A DNA stretch of 64,000 nucleotides from Xenophilus sp. AP218F (GTDB taxonomy: Bacteria > Pseudomonadota > Gammaproteobacteria > Burkholderiales > Chromobacteriaceae), in the NCBI GenBank assembly GCA_002213445.1, contig NJIE01000006.1, positions 459 through 64,458 on the forward strand, read 5' to 3'. Below the pieces are notes generated by a model. The model worked only from the letters and a program-made list of their open reading frames with translations. It was not told the DNA's origin and searched no databases. Of the stretch, positions 32,394 through 41,246 are shown one piece after another. The position numbers and the translations under genes were made by a program. Each line of letters opens with the position of its first letter. Position 1 is the first letter of the stretch.

Positions 32394-33953
32394 TCAGCCC
32401 TCGTCGTCTTCGCTTTGTCCTTCCAGCCTCAGGGTGCCGGCCAGCTGTTTGTTGTTGCGTATCCCCAGCTTGCGCAGTTTTTCGGCGCTGACCACCAGAT
32501 TGCCGCGTCCGGCGGTGAGCTGCTTCATGGCATCCCCGAAGATGTCGCGCGAGGCGTCCAGCTGCTTGCCCAGCTTCTCCATATTGGCGACGAAACCGAC
32601 GAATTTGTCGTACATCGCCCCGCCCTGGCGCGCGATTTCCTGCGCGTTCTGGTTCTGGTACTCGTAGCGCCAGATGCTGGCCACCGTGCGCAGCGTGGCC
32701 AGCAGCGTGCTGGGGCCGACGATCATGATGCGGCGCTCGAAGGCTTCGTTGAACAGGCTCATGTCGTGCTGCACGGCCAGCAGGTAGGCCGGCTCCACCG
32801 GGATGAACATGAATACGAAGTCTAGCGTGTTGAGCCGGTACAAGTCCTGGTAGCGTTTTTCAGACAGCGCGCGGATGTGGGCGCGGATGGCGGCGATATG
32901 CGCCTTCAGCTCGGCCTCGCGCGCCGCATCGTTGTCGGCGGCGGTGTAGCGCACGTAGGCGTTGAGCGACACCTTGGAATCCACCACCAGCTGCTTGCCT
33001 TCCGGCAGATCGATCACCACGTCCGGCTGGTAGCGCTTGGCGCCGTCCTCGGTCTCGACGATGTCGGACACCTGCACCCGGTACTCGCGGTCCTTGGCGA
33101 GGCCGGAGGTTTCCAGCACCTTCTCCAGCACCATTTCGCCCCAGGTGCCCTGCGCCTTGCTGCTGGCGCCGGTGAGGGCGTTGGTCAGCGCGATGGCGTC
33201 GTCGCCCAGGCGGCTGTTCAGTTCCTGCAGGCGCTTGAGCTCGGTCTCCAGCGTCAGCCGTTCCTTGCTGTCCTTGTCGTAAGTGTCCTGCACCAGTTTG
33301 CCGAAGCCCTGGATGCGCTCGTGCAGCGGGCCGAGCAAAGCGCCCAGATTCTGCTGGTTCTGCTCGGTGAAGCGCTTGGATTTTTCCTCCAGAATGTCGC
33401 CGGCCAGCGCCTTGAACTGCGCGGACAGCGATGCGCGCGCCTCGTTCAGCAGCGCGATCTTCTCCTGGCTCTGCAGCCGCTCCTGCTCCAGCAAGGTCAG
33501 CAGTTCCTGTTCGCGCGCCGTCAGCCGGGTGACCTCATGCCCCTGCTGCTGGCTGCGGACTTCCAGCGCCTCCAGCACCCGCCCCTGCTCTTCGCGCGCC
33601 GCCAGCTGGCTGGATAGCTCGCGCAGCTCGCGCTGCAGCTGGCCCAGCGCCTGCTCGCGGTCCTGCAGCTGCTTTTCCAGTTCCGGCACGCGCTGGGCGC
33701 GGGCGATGTAAGCGCCCAGCTGGGTCTGGCTGTCGGCCAGTTGCTGGTTCTGCGCCTGCAGGCTTTGCGCGGCGGCCTGCTCGCGGCTGCGGGCCTCGGC
33801 CGCCTGCTGTTGGGCGGCCTGGCACTGCGCCTGCAGATTGGCCAATTCCTGCTGCAAAGCCGCCTGTTCGCGCAGGCTCCTGCCGCGGCCGAGCAGCCAT
33901 GCGCCGCCGCCGGCCAACAAGCCTAGCAGCAGGCCGATGATCAACATTTCCAT
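32394..33953 (-). CDS. rmuC: RmuC family DNA recombination protein
   Basis: The 519-residue protein has a single N-terminal membrane segment (MLIIGLLLGLLAGGGAWLLG), a coiled coil of about 170 residues very rich in Gln and Glu, then the RmuC domain with DNTYDKDSKERL-like and GTWGEMVLEKVLETSGL motifs. RmuC-type proteins limit inversion at short inverted repeats and carry a putative PD-(D/E)XK nuclease core (here QPDVVIDLPEGKQLVVDSKVS). The size is typical. It starts 15 bp after recJ ends in the same direction, so a recJ-rmuC transcript is likely. Confidence 0.95.
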   Translation of the reverse strand: MEMLIIGLLLGLLAGGGAWLLGRGRSLREQAALQQELANLQAQCQAAQQQAAEARSREQAAAQSLQAQNQQLADSQTQLGAYIARAQRVPELEKQLQDREQALGQLQRELRELSSQLAAREEQGRVLEALEVRSQQQGHEVTRLTAREQELLTLLEQERLQSQEKIALLNEARASLSAQFKALAGDILEEKSKRFTEQNQQNLGALLGPLHERIQGFGKLVQDTYDKDSKERLTLETELKRLQELNSRLGDDAIALTNALTGASSKAQGTWGEMVLEKVLETSGLAKDREYRVQVSDIVETEDGAKRYQPDVVIDLPEGKQLVVDSKVSLNAYVRYTAADNDAAREAELKAHIAAIRAHIRALSEKRYQDLYRLNTLDFVFMFIPVEPAYLLAVQHDMSLFNEAFERRIMIVGPSTLLATLRTVASIWRYEYQNQNAQEIARQGGAMYDKFVGFVANMEKLGKQLDASRDIFGDAMKQLTAGRGNLVVSAEKLRKLGIRNNKQLAGTLRLEGQSEDDEG

Positions 33954-33968
33954 GATGTGTCCCGATGC

Positions 33969-35657
33969 TTACGCCGCCGCCCAGTGCTGCAGATATACCT
34001 GCAGCTCCTTGCGGCCTTGCCATTCGTTGGCGATCAACTGATATACGGCCTCGATCCGCTCCGGCAGCCAGTCGACGTGATTGAACAGCATCGCGTCGAA
34101 CTCGTAGCCGTCGCGCTCCAGGCGCAGCTTGAGGTGCTTGGTGCCGACCAGCTTCTGGCCGACCACGGCGAAGCGGTCGTGAAAATACGGCACCGGAAAG
34201 CCTTGCCCCCACACTTCGGACGCCAGCTCCTCGGCCAGCGGCAGGCCGATTTCGGCGGCGGACAGGCTGCCGTCGGTTTCGATGGTGCGGGTCAGCTGCT
34301 TCTCGTCCAGCAGTTCGCGCGCCACCGCCTCGAAAGCCTGCTGAAACTCGGCGAAGCGCGCCTCGGCCAGGCTCAGACCGGCCGCCATCGCGTGGCCGCC
34401 GAACTTCAGGATCAACCCCGGATGGCGCTTGAACACCAGGTCCAGCGCGTCGCGCAGGTGAAAGCCGGGAATCGAGCGGCCTGAGCCCTTGATCTCGCCC
34501 TCGTCGCCGGGCGCGAACACGATGGCCGGGCGGTGGAAACGCTCTTTCAGCCGCGAGGCGACGATGCCCACCACGCCCTGGTGCCAGTCGTCGCGGTACA
34601 GCGTCAGCGTGTAGCGGTTGTCGGCGTCGATGCCGGACAGCGCCGCCAGCGCCTCGTCCTGCATATCGTGCTCGATGCTGCGCCGCTCGCGGTTGAGGCG
34701 ATCCAGTTCCTGCGCCAGCCGCAGCGCCTGCTCCTCGCTGGCGGACAGCAGACAGGCGATGCCCAGGCTCATGTCGTCCAGCCGGCCGGCGGCGTTGAGG
34801 CGCGGGCCAAGGGTGAAACCCAAGTCGAAGGTGTTGGCCTTGTAGTGGGCGCGGCCCGCTACCCGGAACAAGGCGGCGATGCCCGGCGCCATCCGTCCGG
34901 CGCGCATGCGTTTGAGGCCGTTTTCCACCAGCGTGCGGTTGTTCTGATCCAGCCGCACCACGTCGGCCACCGTCCCCAGCGCCACGTAATCCAGCAGCTC
35001 GCCCAGGTTGGGACCGCCGCCGTCGCCGAACACGCCGCGGGCGCGCATCTCGGCGCGCAGCGCCAGCAGCACGTAGAACATGACGCCGACTCCGGCCAGA
35101 TGCTTGGACGGGAACGCGCAGCCCGGCTGGTTGGGGTTGACGATCAGCGCCTCCGGCAGGGTGTCGCCGGGCAGGTGGTGGTCGGTCACCAGCACCTCGA
35201 TGCCGCGGGCGCGCGCCGCCTCCACGCCGGCGACGCTGGCGATGCCGTTGTCCACGGTGACGATGATGTCTGGGCTTTGCCGGGCGGCCAGTTCGACGAT
35301 TTCCGGCGTCAGGCCGTAGCCGTACTCGAAACGGTTGGGCACGATGAAGTCCACCGCGCCGCCCAGCGCCGACAACCCCTTCACCGCCACCGCGCAGGCG
35401 GTGGCGCCGTCTGCGTCGTAGTCGGCCACCACCAGCATTCTTTCACCGGCGGCGATGGCGTCGGCCAGGCGCTTGGCCATGAGCTGGATGTTTTTCAGGC
35501 TGTGATAAGGCAGCAGCGCCTTGAGCGAGTAATCCAGCTCTCTGCTATCGGCGATGCCGCGCGCGGCGTACAGGCGGGCGCGCAGCGGCGTCAGCCCCTG
35601 GCTGAGCAGGGTTTGCCGACTGTGGACGGGAACTTCGCGGGTAAGAATCTGGGACAT
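33969..35657 (-). CDS. recJ: Single-stranded-DNA-specific 5'-3' exonuclease RecJ
   Basis: The 562-residue nuclease acts in RecF-pathway recombination, mismatch repair and base-excision repair. DHH-family motifs are present: VVADYDADGATA (motif I), TVDNGIA (motif II), VTDHHLPGD (DHH, motif III) and later GGHAMAAGLSL in the DHHA1 domain, followed by an OB-like C-terminal region. The length is normal. It lies between the RpfE-type gene (3 bp upstream) and rmuC (15 bp downstream), so all three probably form one operon. The recJ/rpfE pairing is also known in Xanthomonas. Confidence 0.97.
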   Translation of the reverse strand: MSQILTREVPVHSRQTLLSQGLTPLRARLYAARGIADSRELDYSLKALLPYHSLKNIQLMAKRLADAIAAGERMLVVADYDADGATACAVAVKGLSALGGAVDFIVPNRFEYGYGLTPEIVELAARQSPDIIVTVDNGIASVAGVEAARARGIEVLVTDHHLPGDTLPEALIVNPNQPGCAFPSKHLAGVGVMFYVLLALRAEMRARGVFGDGGGPNLGELLDYVALGTVADVVRLDQNNRTLVENGLKRMRAGRMAPGIAALFRVAGRAHYKANTFDLGFTLGPRLNAAGRLDDMSLGIACLLSASEEQALRLAQELDRLNRERRSIEHDMQDEALAALSGIDADNRYTLTLYRDDWHQGVVGIVASRLKERFHRPAIVFAPGDEGEIKGSGRSIPGFHLRDALDLVFKRHPGLILKFGGHAMAAGLSLAEARFAEFQQAFEAVARELLDEKQLTRTIETDGSLSAAEIGLPLAEELASEVWGQGFPVPYFHDRFAVVGQKLVGTKHLKLRLERDGYEFDAMLFNHVDWLPERIEAVYQLIANEWQGRKELQVYLQHWAAA

Positions 35658-35660
35658 GCC

Positions 35661-36659
35661 TCAATACAGCGCCGCCAGCGCGAGCGGTCGCTTCCAGAAT
35701 TTCCACAGATCGCCAGGCTTGAGCCGCAGTTCGAAGCCGGCCGTGCCGTGCGCGATCAGGGTGAGTTGTTCGATTTGGCCGGCCTTGAGGGCCGACAGCA
35801 AGGGCTGGAACCAGTCACGCTCCAGACGCGGCAGCGTTTCGCGCCAGCCCCAGGCGTCGCGATATTGCGCCGCGGCCTGCAGGCTGTCCAGCACGATCAG
35901 GCAATCCTCGCCTGGCGCGAGGCCGTCAAATGCGTAAGGGGCGGCGTCGCAGGCCATGCCGCTGCGGCGCGCCAGCCAGCTCAGCGCCTCGTCGTCGGCC
36001 AGCAGCCGCGCAGCAGGAGCCTGCCAGTCGGCGGGCTCGCCCTCGCCCCACAGCCAGAGGCTGTTGACCGCCAGCTCGCCGCGCGCTTCGCGCTGGTCGT
36101 TGAGCGGCGACGCGTACAGCAGCATCTGCATTTCGTTCAGCAGCCGATCCCAATCCAGCCCCCTGCCGCCTTGCGGCCGATGCGTGTGCGCGTCGTCGCC
36201 CACCGCGTCCCACAGCGGGCTGAAGCGCGCGTCGGGCTCGGTTTCGGTTTGCAGCAGCCAGCGCCCTGGCCAGGCCGGGTGAAAGCGCAGGCCGTCGGCG
36301 GCGAAATGGCGGTTGAGCGTCAGGCAGAAGGCGTCGGCCTCCTCCTGGCCGAGCGTCATCACGCCGACGTCGGCGAGCAAGGCGCGATCCCGCTCCACCC
36401 GCAGATGCGCCGGATCGGCCAGCAGCCAGTGGCCGTCATCGGCCGGCAAGCCGGCCTCGCTCGCCGCCAGTCTGGCAAGGCCGGAAGGCGGCGCTTGCCA
36501 CAGGTCGGTGAGGCAGGCGCCCAGGGCGGCTTCGCGGCGGATCAGGCGGCCGCGGCCCAGCAATGTTTGCAGGGCCGGCAGGGCAAGACCCTTGCATACA
36601 TCTGCTCCGTCGTAAGCGTCCAGCCAGGCAAGGCCGGGAAGAATCAAGGTCAACTTCAT
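35661..36659 (-). CDS. RpfE-type conserved protein (phosphoglycerate-mutase-like)
   Basis: The 332-residue protein matches what is annotated in betaproteobacteria as regulatory protein RpfE type, located next to recJ as here. It begins with MKLTLILPGLAWLDAYDG and contains ADVGVMTLGQEEADAFCLTLNRHF and the C-terminal FELRLKPGDLWKFWKRP. The fold has been related to alkaline-phosphatase/phosphoglycerate-mutase proteins, but metal-binding residues are not evident and enzymatic activity is doubtful. The ATG at 36659 is chosen at the conserved MKLTL start. Its stop lies 3 bp from the recJ start. The function is unknown; in Xanthomonas an rpfE mutation mildly alters virulence-factor output. Confidence 0.75.
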   Translation of the reverse strand: MKLTLILPGLAWLDAYDGADVCKGLALPALQTLLGRGRLIRREAALGACLTDLWQAPPSGLARLAASEAGLPADDGHWLLADPAHLRVERDRALLADVGVMTLGQEEADAFCLTLNRHFAADGLRFHPAWPGRWLLQTETEPDARFSPLWDAVGDDAHTHRPQGGRGLDWDRLLNEMQMLLYASPLNDQREARGELAVNSLWLWGEGEPADWQAPAARLLADDEALSWLARRSGMACDAAPYAFDGLAPGEDCLIVLDSLQAAAQYRDAWGWRETLPRLERDWFQPLLSALKAGQIEQLTLIAHGTAGFELRLKPGDLWKFWKRPLALAALY

Positions 36660-36854
36660 GAAAAGTATCGGATTTTGCGGTAGAGTGTGGCGGTTTGATT
36701 GCGCGGCGTCGGCAGCTTTGCGACGCCGCGGGCGCGGCGAAATGTGATTTTCGCAAGCCATGCCCCGCTGGCCGGAACTTATGCCAGGCAGCGCTTACCA
36801 ACTTGCTTTTGAACCTGAATCAGGCCGGCCTGACGCCTGTCATCCCGAGAATTG

Positions 36855-38186
36855 ATGGATTATCGCAAACTGCTGCACATCCCGCAAAACTGCGTCGGCA
36901 AACTGATCAACCACCACTGGAGCTGGCTGGGCATCGCCGCCGCGCTTCCCCTGTTCGGCATGGCCACGGCGGCCGCGGTCGCCAGCAATGCGCAAACCGA
37001 GCCTGAGCCGCCGGAAGTCCAGCAAGTGGTGGAGCGGCTGGCGCTGCCGGCATTCGAATTCCAGCAAAGCAGCACCCGCTACTGGCGCGACGAGCCGATC
37101 AAGCGCGGCGACACCATCGCCCGCGTCCTGAACCGCCTGGGCATCCGCGACAGCGACGCCAACCGCTTTCTCTACTCCAGCCCCCTGTCCAGGGATTTGC
37201 TGAAGCTCAAGGCCGGGGCCACGCTCAGCGTGCAGACCAACGACGCCGGCGAACTTTACGGCCTGCGTTTCCTGAACGACGACGAAAACGGCGAGCAGGT
37301 GCTGGTGGCGCTGGAAAACAAGAACGGCGTCTGGCAGGCCAGCGCCGACCCCATCGTCGCCCAAAGCGTGGAGACGATGCGCGGCCTGACCGTAAAGCGC
37401 AACGCGGTGGCGGAGCTGAACCAGCTCAAGGTGCCGGCCGACATCCGCAACCAGCTGGAGGAAATCTTCGCCGACCAGTTCTCGCTGGCCTCGCTCAAGG
37501 CGGGAGACCGCATCAACCTGGTGTACGAGACCCTGCTGCACGGCGGCAGTCCGGTGGGCAGCGGCAATCTGCTGGCGGCGTCCATCCGGCGCGACGGCCG
37601 CGATTACCAGGCGTTTTACTTCGCCCACGACAGCGAATCCGGCGCGTATTACGACGCGGCGGGCAAGCCGGTGAAACAGGGCTTCAGCCGCCAGCCGGTG
37701 GCCGCCACCCGCATCAGCTCCGGTTTTGGCTGGCGCAAGCACCCCATCTTGCGCACCATGCGCCTGCATTCCGGCATCGATTACGCCGCCAGCAGCGGCA
37801 CGCCCATCGTCGCGCCGGCCGACGGCACCCTGGCCAAGGCGGAGCGGCAAAACGGCTACGGCAACATGATCGAGATTCGCCACAATGCCAAAACCACCAC
37901 GCTGTACGCGCACATGAGCGCTTTCGCCAAGGGCATGAAGGCCGGCAAGGCGGTGAAGGCCGGCGAAGTGATCGGCTACGTGGGCAGCACCGGCCGCTCT
38001 ACCGGCCCGCATCTGCATTTCGAAGTCAAGATCAACGGCCAGGCGGTGGACCCGGCCACCAACGCCTTGCCGACGCCGGGGCTGAGCAGCACGCAGCTGG
38101 CGCAGTTCCAGACCAAGAGTTCGGCGCTGACCGCCCGTCTCAATCTGCTGGGCAGCATTCCGACCAACGTCGCGATGCTGGATTAG
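36855..38186 (+). CDS. M23-family murein DD-endopeptidase
   Basis: The 443-residue protein has a cytoplasmic N-terminus and one membrane/signal segment (WLGIAAALPLFGMATAAAVAS). A LysM/OapA-like region (about 75-125) and a beta-rich middle domain follow, then a LytM/M23 peptidase domain. The zinc site is complete: RLHSGIDYA (HxxxD) and GPHLHFEV (HxH). It resembles the Neisseria DD-endopeptidase and E. coli MepM and should cut D-Ala-mDAP cross-links to allow wall growth. The ATG at 36855 directly follows a TTG, so one of the two initiates. It is divergent from the RpfE-type gene by 195 bp. Confidence 0.93.
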   Translation: MDYRKLLHIPQNCVGKLINHHWSWLGIAAALPLFGMATAAAVASNAQTEPEPPEVQQVVERLALPAFEFQQSSTRYWRDEPIKRGDTIARVLNRLGIRDSDANRFLYSSPLSRDLLKLKAGATLSVQTNDAGELYGLRFLNDDENGEQVLVALENKNGVWQASADPIVAQSVETMRGLTVKRNAVAELNQLKVPADIRNQLEEIFADQFSLASLKAGDRINLVYETLLHGGSPVGSGNLLAASIRRDGRDYQAFYFAHDSESGAYYDAAGKPVKQGFSRQPVAATRISSGFGWRKHPILRTMRLHSGIDYAASSGTPIVAPADGTLAKAERQNGYGNMIEIRHNAKTTTLYAHMSAFAKGMKAGKAVKAGEVIGYVGSTGRSTGPHLHFEVKINGQAVDPATNALPTPGLSSTQLAQFQTKSSALTARLNLLGSIPTNVAMLD

Positions 38187-38210
38187 CGCCGAGAGGCCAA
38201 AGACGAAGCG

Positions 38211-38246
38211 AGGCCGCCGGGTTTGCGCCCGGCGGCCTGTTTTTTT
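38211..38246. terminator. Bidirectional terminator between M23 peptidase and fds operon
   Basis: AGGCCGCCGGG pairs with CCCGGCGGCCT around a 6-nt loop and ends with seven T residues. The fdsA stop codon begins 4 bp to its right. Confidence 0.9.
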
Positions 38247-38249
38247 GTG

Positions 38250-41246
38250 CTATTCCGTTTCCAGCGCCTGCCGCGCCGCGGCGTCCAGCTTCGCCCTCCC
38301 CGCCCGCGCCGCTTCGGCCAGCTCCCGGCGCATGGCCGCGCTCCAGAAACGCCGCAGATGATTGGCCACGTCGCGGGCAAGGTCCGCCTCCGGTTGGCCG
38401 ACCGAGAGGCTGCGCGCGATCTGGTTGGCCATCCTCTCCAGGCGCGCCAGGCCGTCCGCGCCGGCTTCGGCGCGGAGCGCGGCGGGTTCGTCGCCCGCCC
38501 GCCACGCCTCGATCGCCGTCAATTTGTATTCCGGGCAGCCGGTGGCCCAGTCGGACTCCTCCGAGGTGAGGCGATTGGTGCCGCTTTCCGGAAAATGGAA
38601 GGTGGCGTGCGCCACGCCCGGCGGCACCGCGTCGCTGACGCAGGCCTGCAAGCGGATGCGGCCGCGGCGGCTGGCCAGCGTGATCCAGTCCCCGTCGGCG
38701 ATGCCGCGGCGGGCGGCGTCTTGCGGGTGCAGGACGACGCTGTCGCGCGCCAGCCAGAGGCCGTTGTCGCTGCGACGGGTTTGCGCGCCGACATTGTATT
38801 GCGCCAGGGCGCGGCCGGTGGTGAGCAGCAGGGGGAAGTCGGCGTCGGCGCGCTCGCCGGAGGGCACGCTTGGCGTCAGGACGAAGCGCCCCTTGCCGCG
38901 GCTGAAGCCATCCTGATGCAGGATGGGGGTGCCGAGCGGCGCATGCCCATCGCATGGCCATTGCACGCTGCCCCGCTCGTCCAGCAAGGCGTAGCTGACG
39001 CCGGCGAAGGCGGGCGTCAGACCGGCGATTTCATCCATGATCCGCGCCGGATGCGCGTAAGACTGCGGGTAGCCCAGCGCGGCGCTCAAGGCCTGGGTGA
39101 TTTCCCAGTCCTGCTTGCCGGCGAGCGGCGGCAATGCCTGGCGGACGCGCGAGATGCGCCGCTCGGCGTTGGTGAAGGTGCCGTCCTTTTCCAAAAAGGA
39201 GCTGCCGGGCAGAAAAACGTGGGCGTAGCGGCTGGTCTCGTTAAGAAACAGGTCCTGCACCACCACGCACTCCATCGCGCGCAAGGCGGCGATCACCCGT
39301 TCGCTGTCCGGGTCGCTCTGCGCGATGTCTTCGCCCTGGCAATACAGGCCCTTGAAACGCCCATCGCGCGCGGCTTGCAGCATGTCCGGCAGCCGCATGC
39401 CCGGCTCGGCGCTCAGCGTCACGCCCCAGGCGCGTTCGAATGCGGCGCGAACCTCGGGGTCGGAGACGTGGCGGTAGCCGGGAAATTCGTGCGGGAACGA
39501 GCCCATGTCGCACGCGCCTTGCACATTGTTCTGGCCGCGCAAGGGGTTGACGCCGACGCCCGGGCGTCCGATCTGGCCGCAGGCCATGGCCAGGTTGGCG
39601 ATGGCCATCACGCCGGTGCTGCCCTGGCTGTGCTCGGTGACGCCCAGGCCATAATAGATGGCGGCGTTGCCGGCCTCGGCGTATTGACGGGCGGCGGCGC
39701 GGATGTCGGCCGCCGCCACGCCGCACGCCTCCGCCACCGCTTCCGGCGACCAGGCGGCATCGACGACGAAATCGCGCCAGCGCCGGAAAGCCTCGTCATC
39801 GCAACGCTCGGCGATGAAGGCGTAATCCAGCAGCCCCTCGCTGGCCATCACGTTAGCCATGGCGTTCAGCAGCAGGACATTGCGCCCGGGCCGCACCGCC
39901 AGATGCAGCGTCGGCCCAAGATGCGGCGCGGCGAGCAAACCGCTGCGCCTGGGATCGATCACGATCAGCCGCGCGCCCTGCCGCAGTCGCCGCAATAGCC
40001 GCGAGGCGAAGACCGGGTGCGCGTCCATCGGGTTGGCCCCTATCACCATCACCAGATCGGCGTGGTCGACGGAGTCGAAATCCTGGGTGCCGGCCGATTC
40101 GCCCAGCGTCTGCTTCAGGCCGAAGCCGGTAGGCGCATGGCAGACCCGGGCGCAGGTGTCGACATTGTTGGTGCCGAGCGCGGCGCGCATCATCTTCTGC
40201 ACCAGCCAGGCCTCTTCGTTGCTGCAGCGGCTGGAGGCGATGCCGCCCACCGCGTTGACGCCGTGCTCGGCCTGGATGCGGCGGAAGGCGTCCGCTGCAT
40301 GCCGCAGCGCCTCGTCCCAGCTGGCCGGCCGCCAGGGATCGTCGATGCTGGCGCGCAACAGCGGTTGCCGCACGCGGTCCGGATGCGTGGCGTAAGCCCA
40401 GGCGAAGCGGCCCTTGACGCAGGCGTGGCCGTGATTGGCCCCGCCGTTCTCGTCCGGCGTCAACCGGATCAGCCTGTCGCCGCGCAATTCGACGTTGAGC
40501 GAACAGCCGACACCGCAATAGGCGCAGGTGGTGGTCACGCTGCGGTCTGGCGGCCCCTGTTCTATCACGCCGCGCTCCATCAGCGCGGCGGTGGGGCAGG
40601 CGGCGACGCAAGCGCCGCAGGATACGCATTCCGACGCCAGAAAATTTTCTCCGCCGGCGGGGGCGACGCGGGAATCGAACCCGCGCCCCAGCAGCGTCAG
40701 CGCGAAGCTGCCCTGCGTTTCGGCGCAGGCGCGCACGCAGCGGCTGCAGGCGATGCAGCGCGCCGGGTCAAAACGGAAATACGGGTTGGAGTCGTCTATC
40801 TCGGCGCTCAGGTGGCTGGCGCCGGCGGCCCCGTAACGCGCTTGGCGCATGCCCAGACCCGCGGCCACGGTCTGCAGCTCGCAATCGCCGCTGGCCGCGC
40901 AGGTGAGGCAGTCGTCGGGATGGTCCGACAGGTACAGCTCCATCACCCCGCGGCGCAGCGTCAGCAAGGCCGGGCTTTGGGTGCGCACCCGCATGCCGGC
41001 CGCGACCGGCGTCGAGCAGGCCGCCGGATAGCCGGCCCGCCCTTCTATTTCCACCAGGCACAACCGGCAGGAGCCGAAGGCGGCCAGCGAGGGCTGGGCG
41101 CACAGGGTGGGGATGTCGATTCCGGCCTGGCGCGCCGCGCCGAGTATCGACGCGCCGGGCGGAGCGTTCAGCTCGCGGCCGTCGATATTCAGGGCGATGC
41201 TCTGCGCGTCGGCATCCGGCGCGGGACAAGCGGCGTGGCGGTTCAT
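38250..41246 (-). CDS. fdsA: NAD-dependent formate dehydrogenase alpha subunit with fused delta domain
   Basis: The 998-residue molybdenum (bis-MGD) subunit oxidises formate to CO2. Domains in order: [2Fe-2S] ferredoxin (Cys49, 60, 63, 77), a His/Cys NuoG-type cluster (HPDDCLTCAASGDC), two 4Fe-4S ferredoxin motifs (CIACSRCVRAC, CVSCGACVAAC), a 4Fe-4S site before the cofactor domain (CAYCGVGC...C), and the catalytic domain. The active-site ligand is Cys369 in TCARVCH (not selenocysteine). From about residue 930 the C-terminus reads RMANQIARS...VANHLRRFW..MRREL, the pattern of FdsD, which is normally a separate 70-residue protein. The start overlaps fdsB by 4 bp (ATGA). No fdsC/fdhD sulfurtransferase follows, so it must be encoded elsewhere. 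Confidence 0.93.
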   Translation of the reverse strand: MNRHAACPAPDADAQSIALNIDGRELNAPPGASILGAARQAGIDIPTLCAQPSLAAFGSCRLCLVEIEGRAGYPAACSTPVAAGMRVRTQSPALLTLRRGVMELYLSDHPDDCLTCAASGDCELQTVAAGLGMRQARYGAAGASHLSAEIDDSNPYFRFDPARCIACSRCVRACAETQGSFALTLLGRGFDSRVAPAGGENFLASECVSCGACVAACPTAALMERGVIEQGPPDRSVTTTCAYCGVGCSLNVELRGDRLIRLTPDENGGANHGHACVKGRFAWAYATHPDRVRQPLLRASIDDPWRPASWDEALRHAADAFRRIQAEHGVNAVGGIASSRCSNEEAWLVQKMMRAALGTNNVDTCARVCHAPTGFGLKQTLGESAGTQDFDSVDHADLVMVIGANPMDAHPVFASRLLRRLRQGARLIVIDPRRSGLLAAPHLGPTLHLAVRPGRNVLLLNAMANVMASEGLLDYAFIAERCDDEAFRRWRDFVVDAAWSPEAVAEACGVAAADIRAAARQYAEAGNAAIYYGLGVTEHSQGSTGVMAIANLAMACGQIGRPGVGVNPLRGQNNVQGACDMGSFPHEFPGYRHVSDPEVRAAFERAWGVTLSAEPGMRLPDMLQAARDGRFKGLYCQGEDIAQSDPDSERVIAALRAMECVVVQDLFLNETSRYAHVFLPGSSFLEKDGTFTNAERRISRVRQALPPLAGKQDWEITQALSAALGYPQSYAHPARIMDEIAGLTPAFAGVSYALLDERGSVQWPCDGHAPLGTPILHQDGFSRGKGRFVLTPSVPSGERADADFPLLLTTGRALAQYNVGAQTRRSDNGLWLARDSVVLHPQDAARRGIADGDWITLASRRGRIRLQACVSDAVPPGVAHATFHFPESGTNRLTSEESDWATGCPEYKLTAIEAWRAGDEPAALRAEAGADGLARLERMANQIARSLSVGQPEADLARDVANHLRRFWSAAMRRELAEAARAGRAKLDAAARQALETE

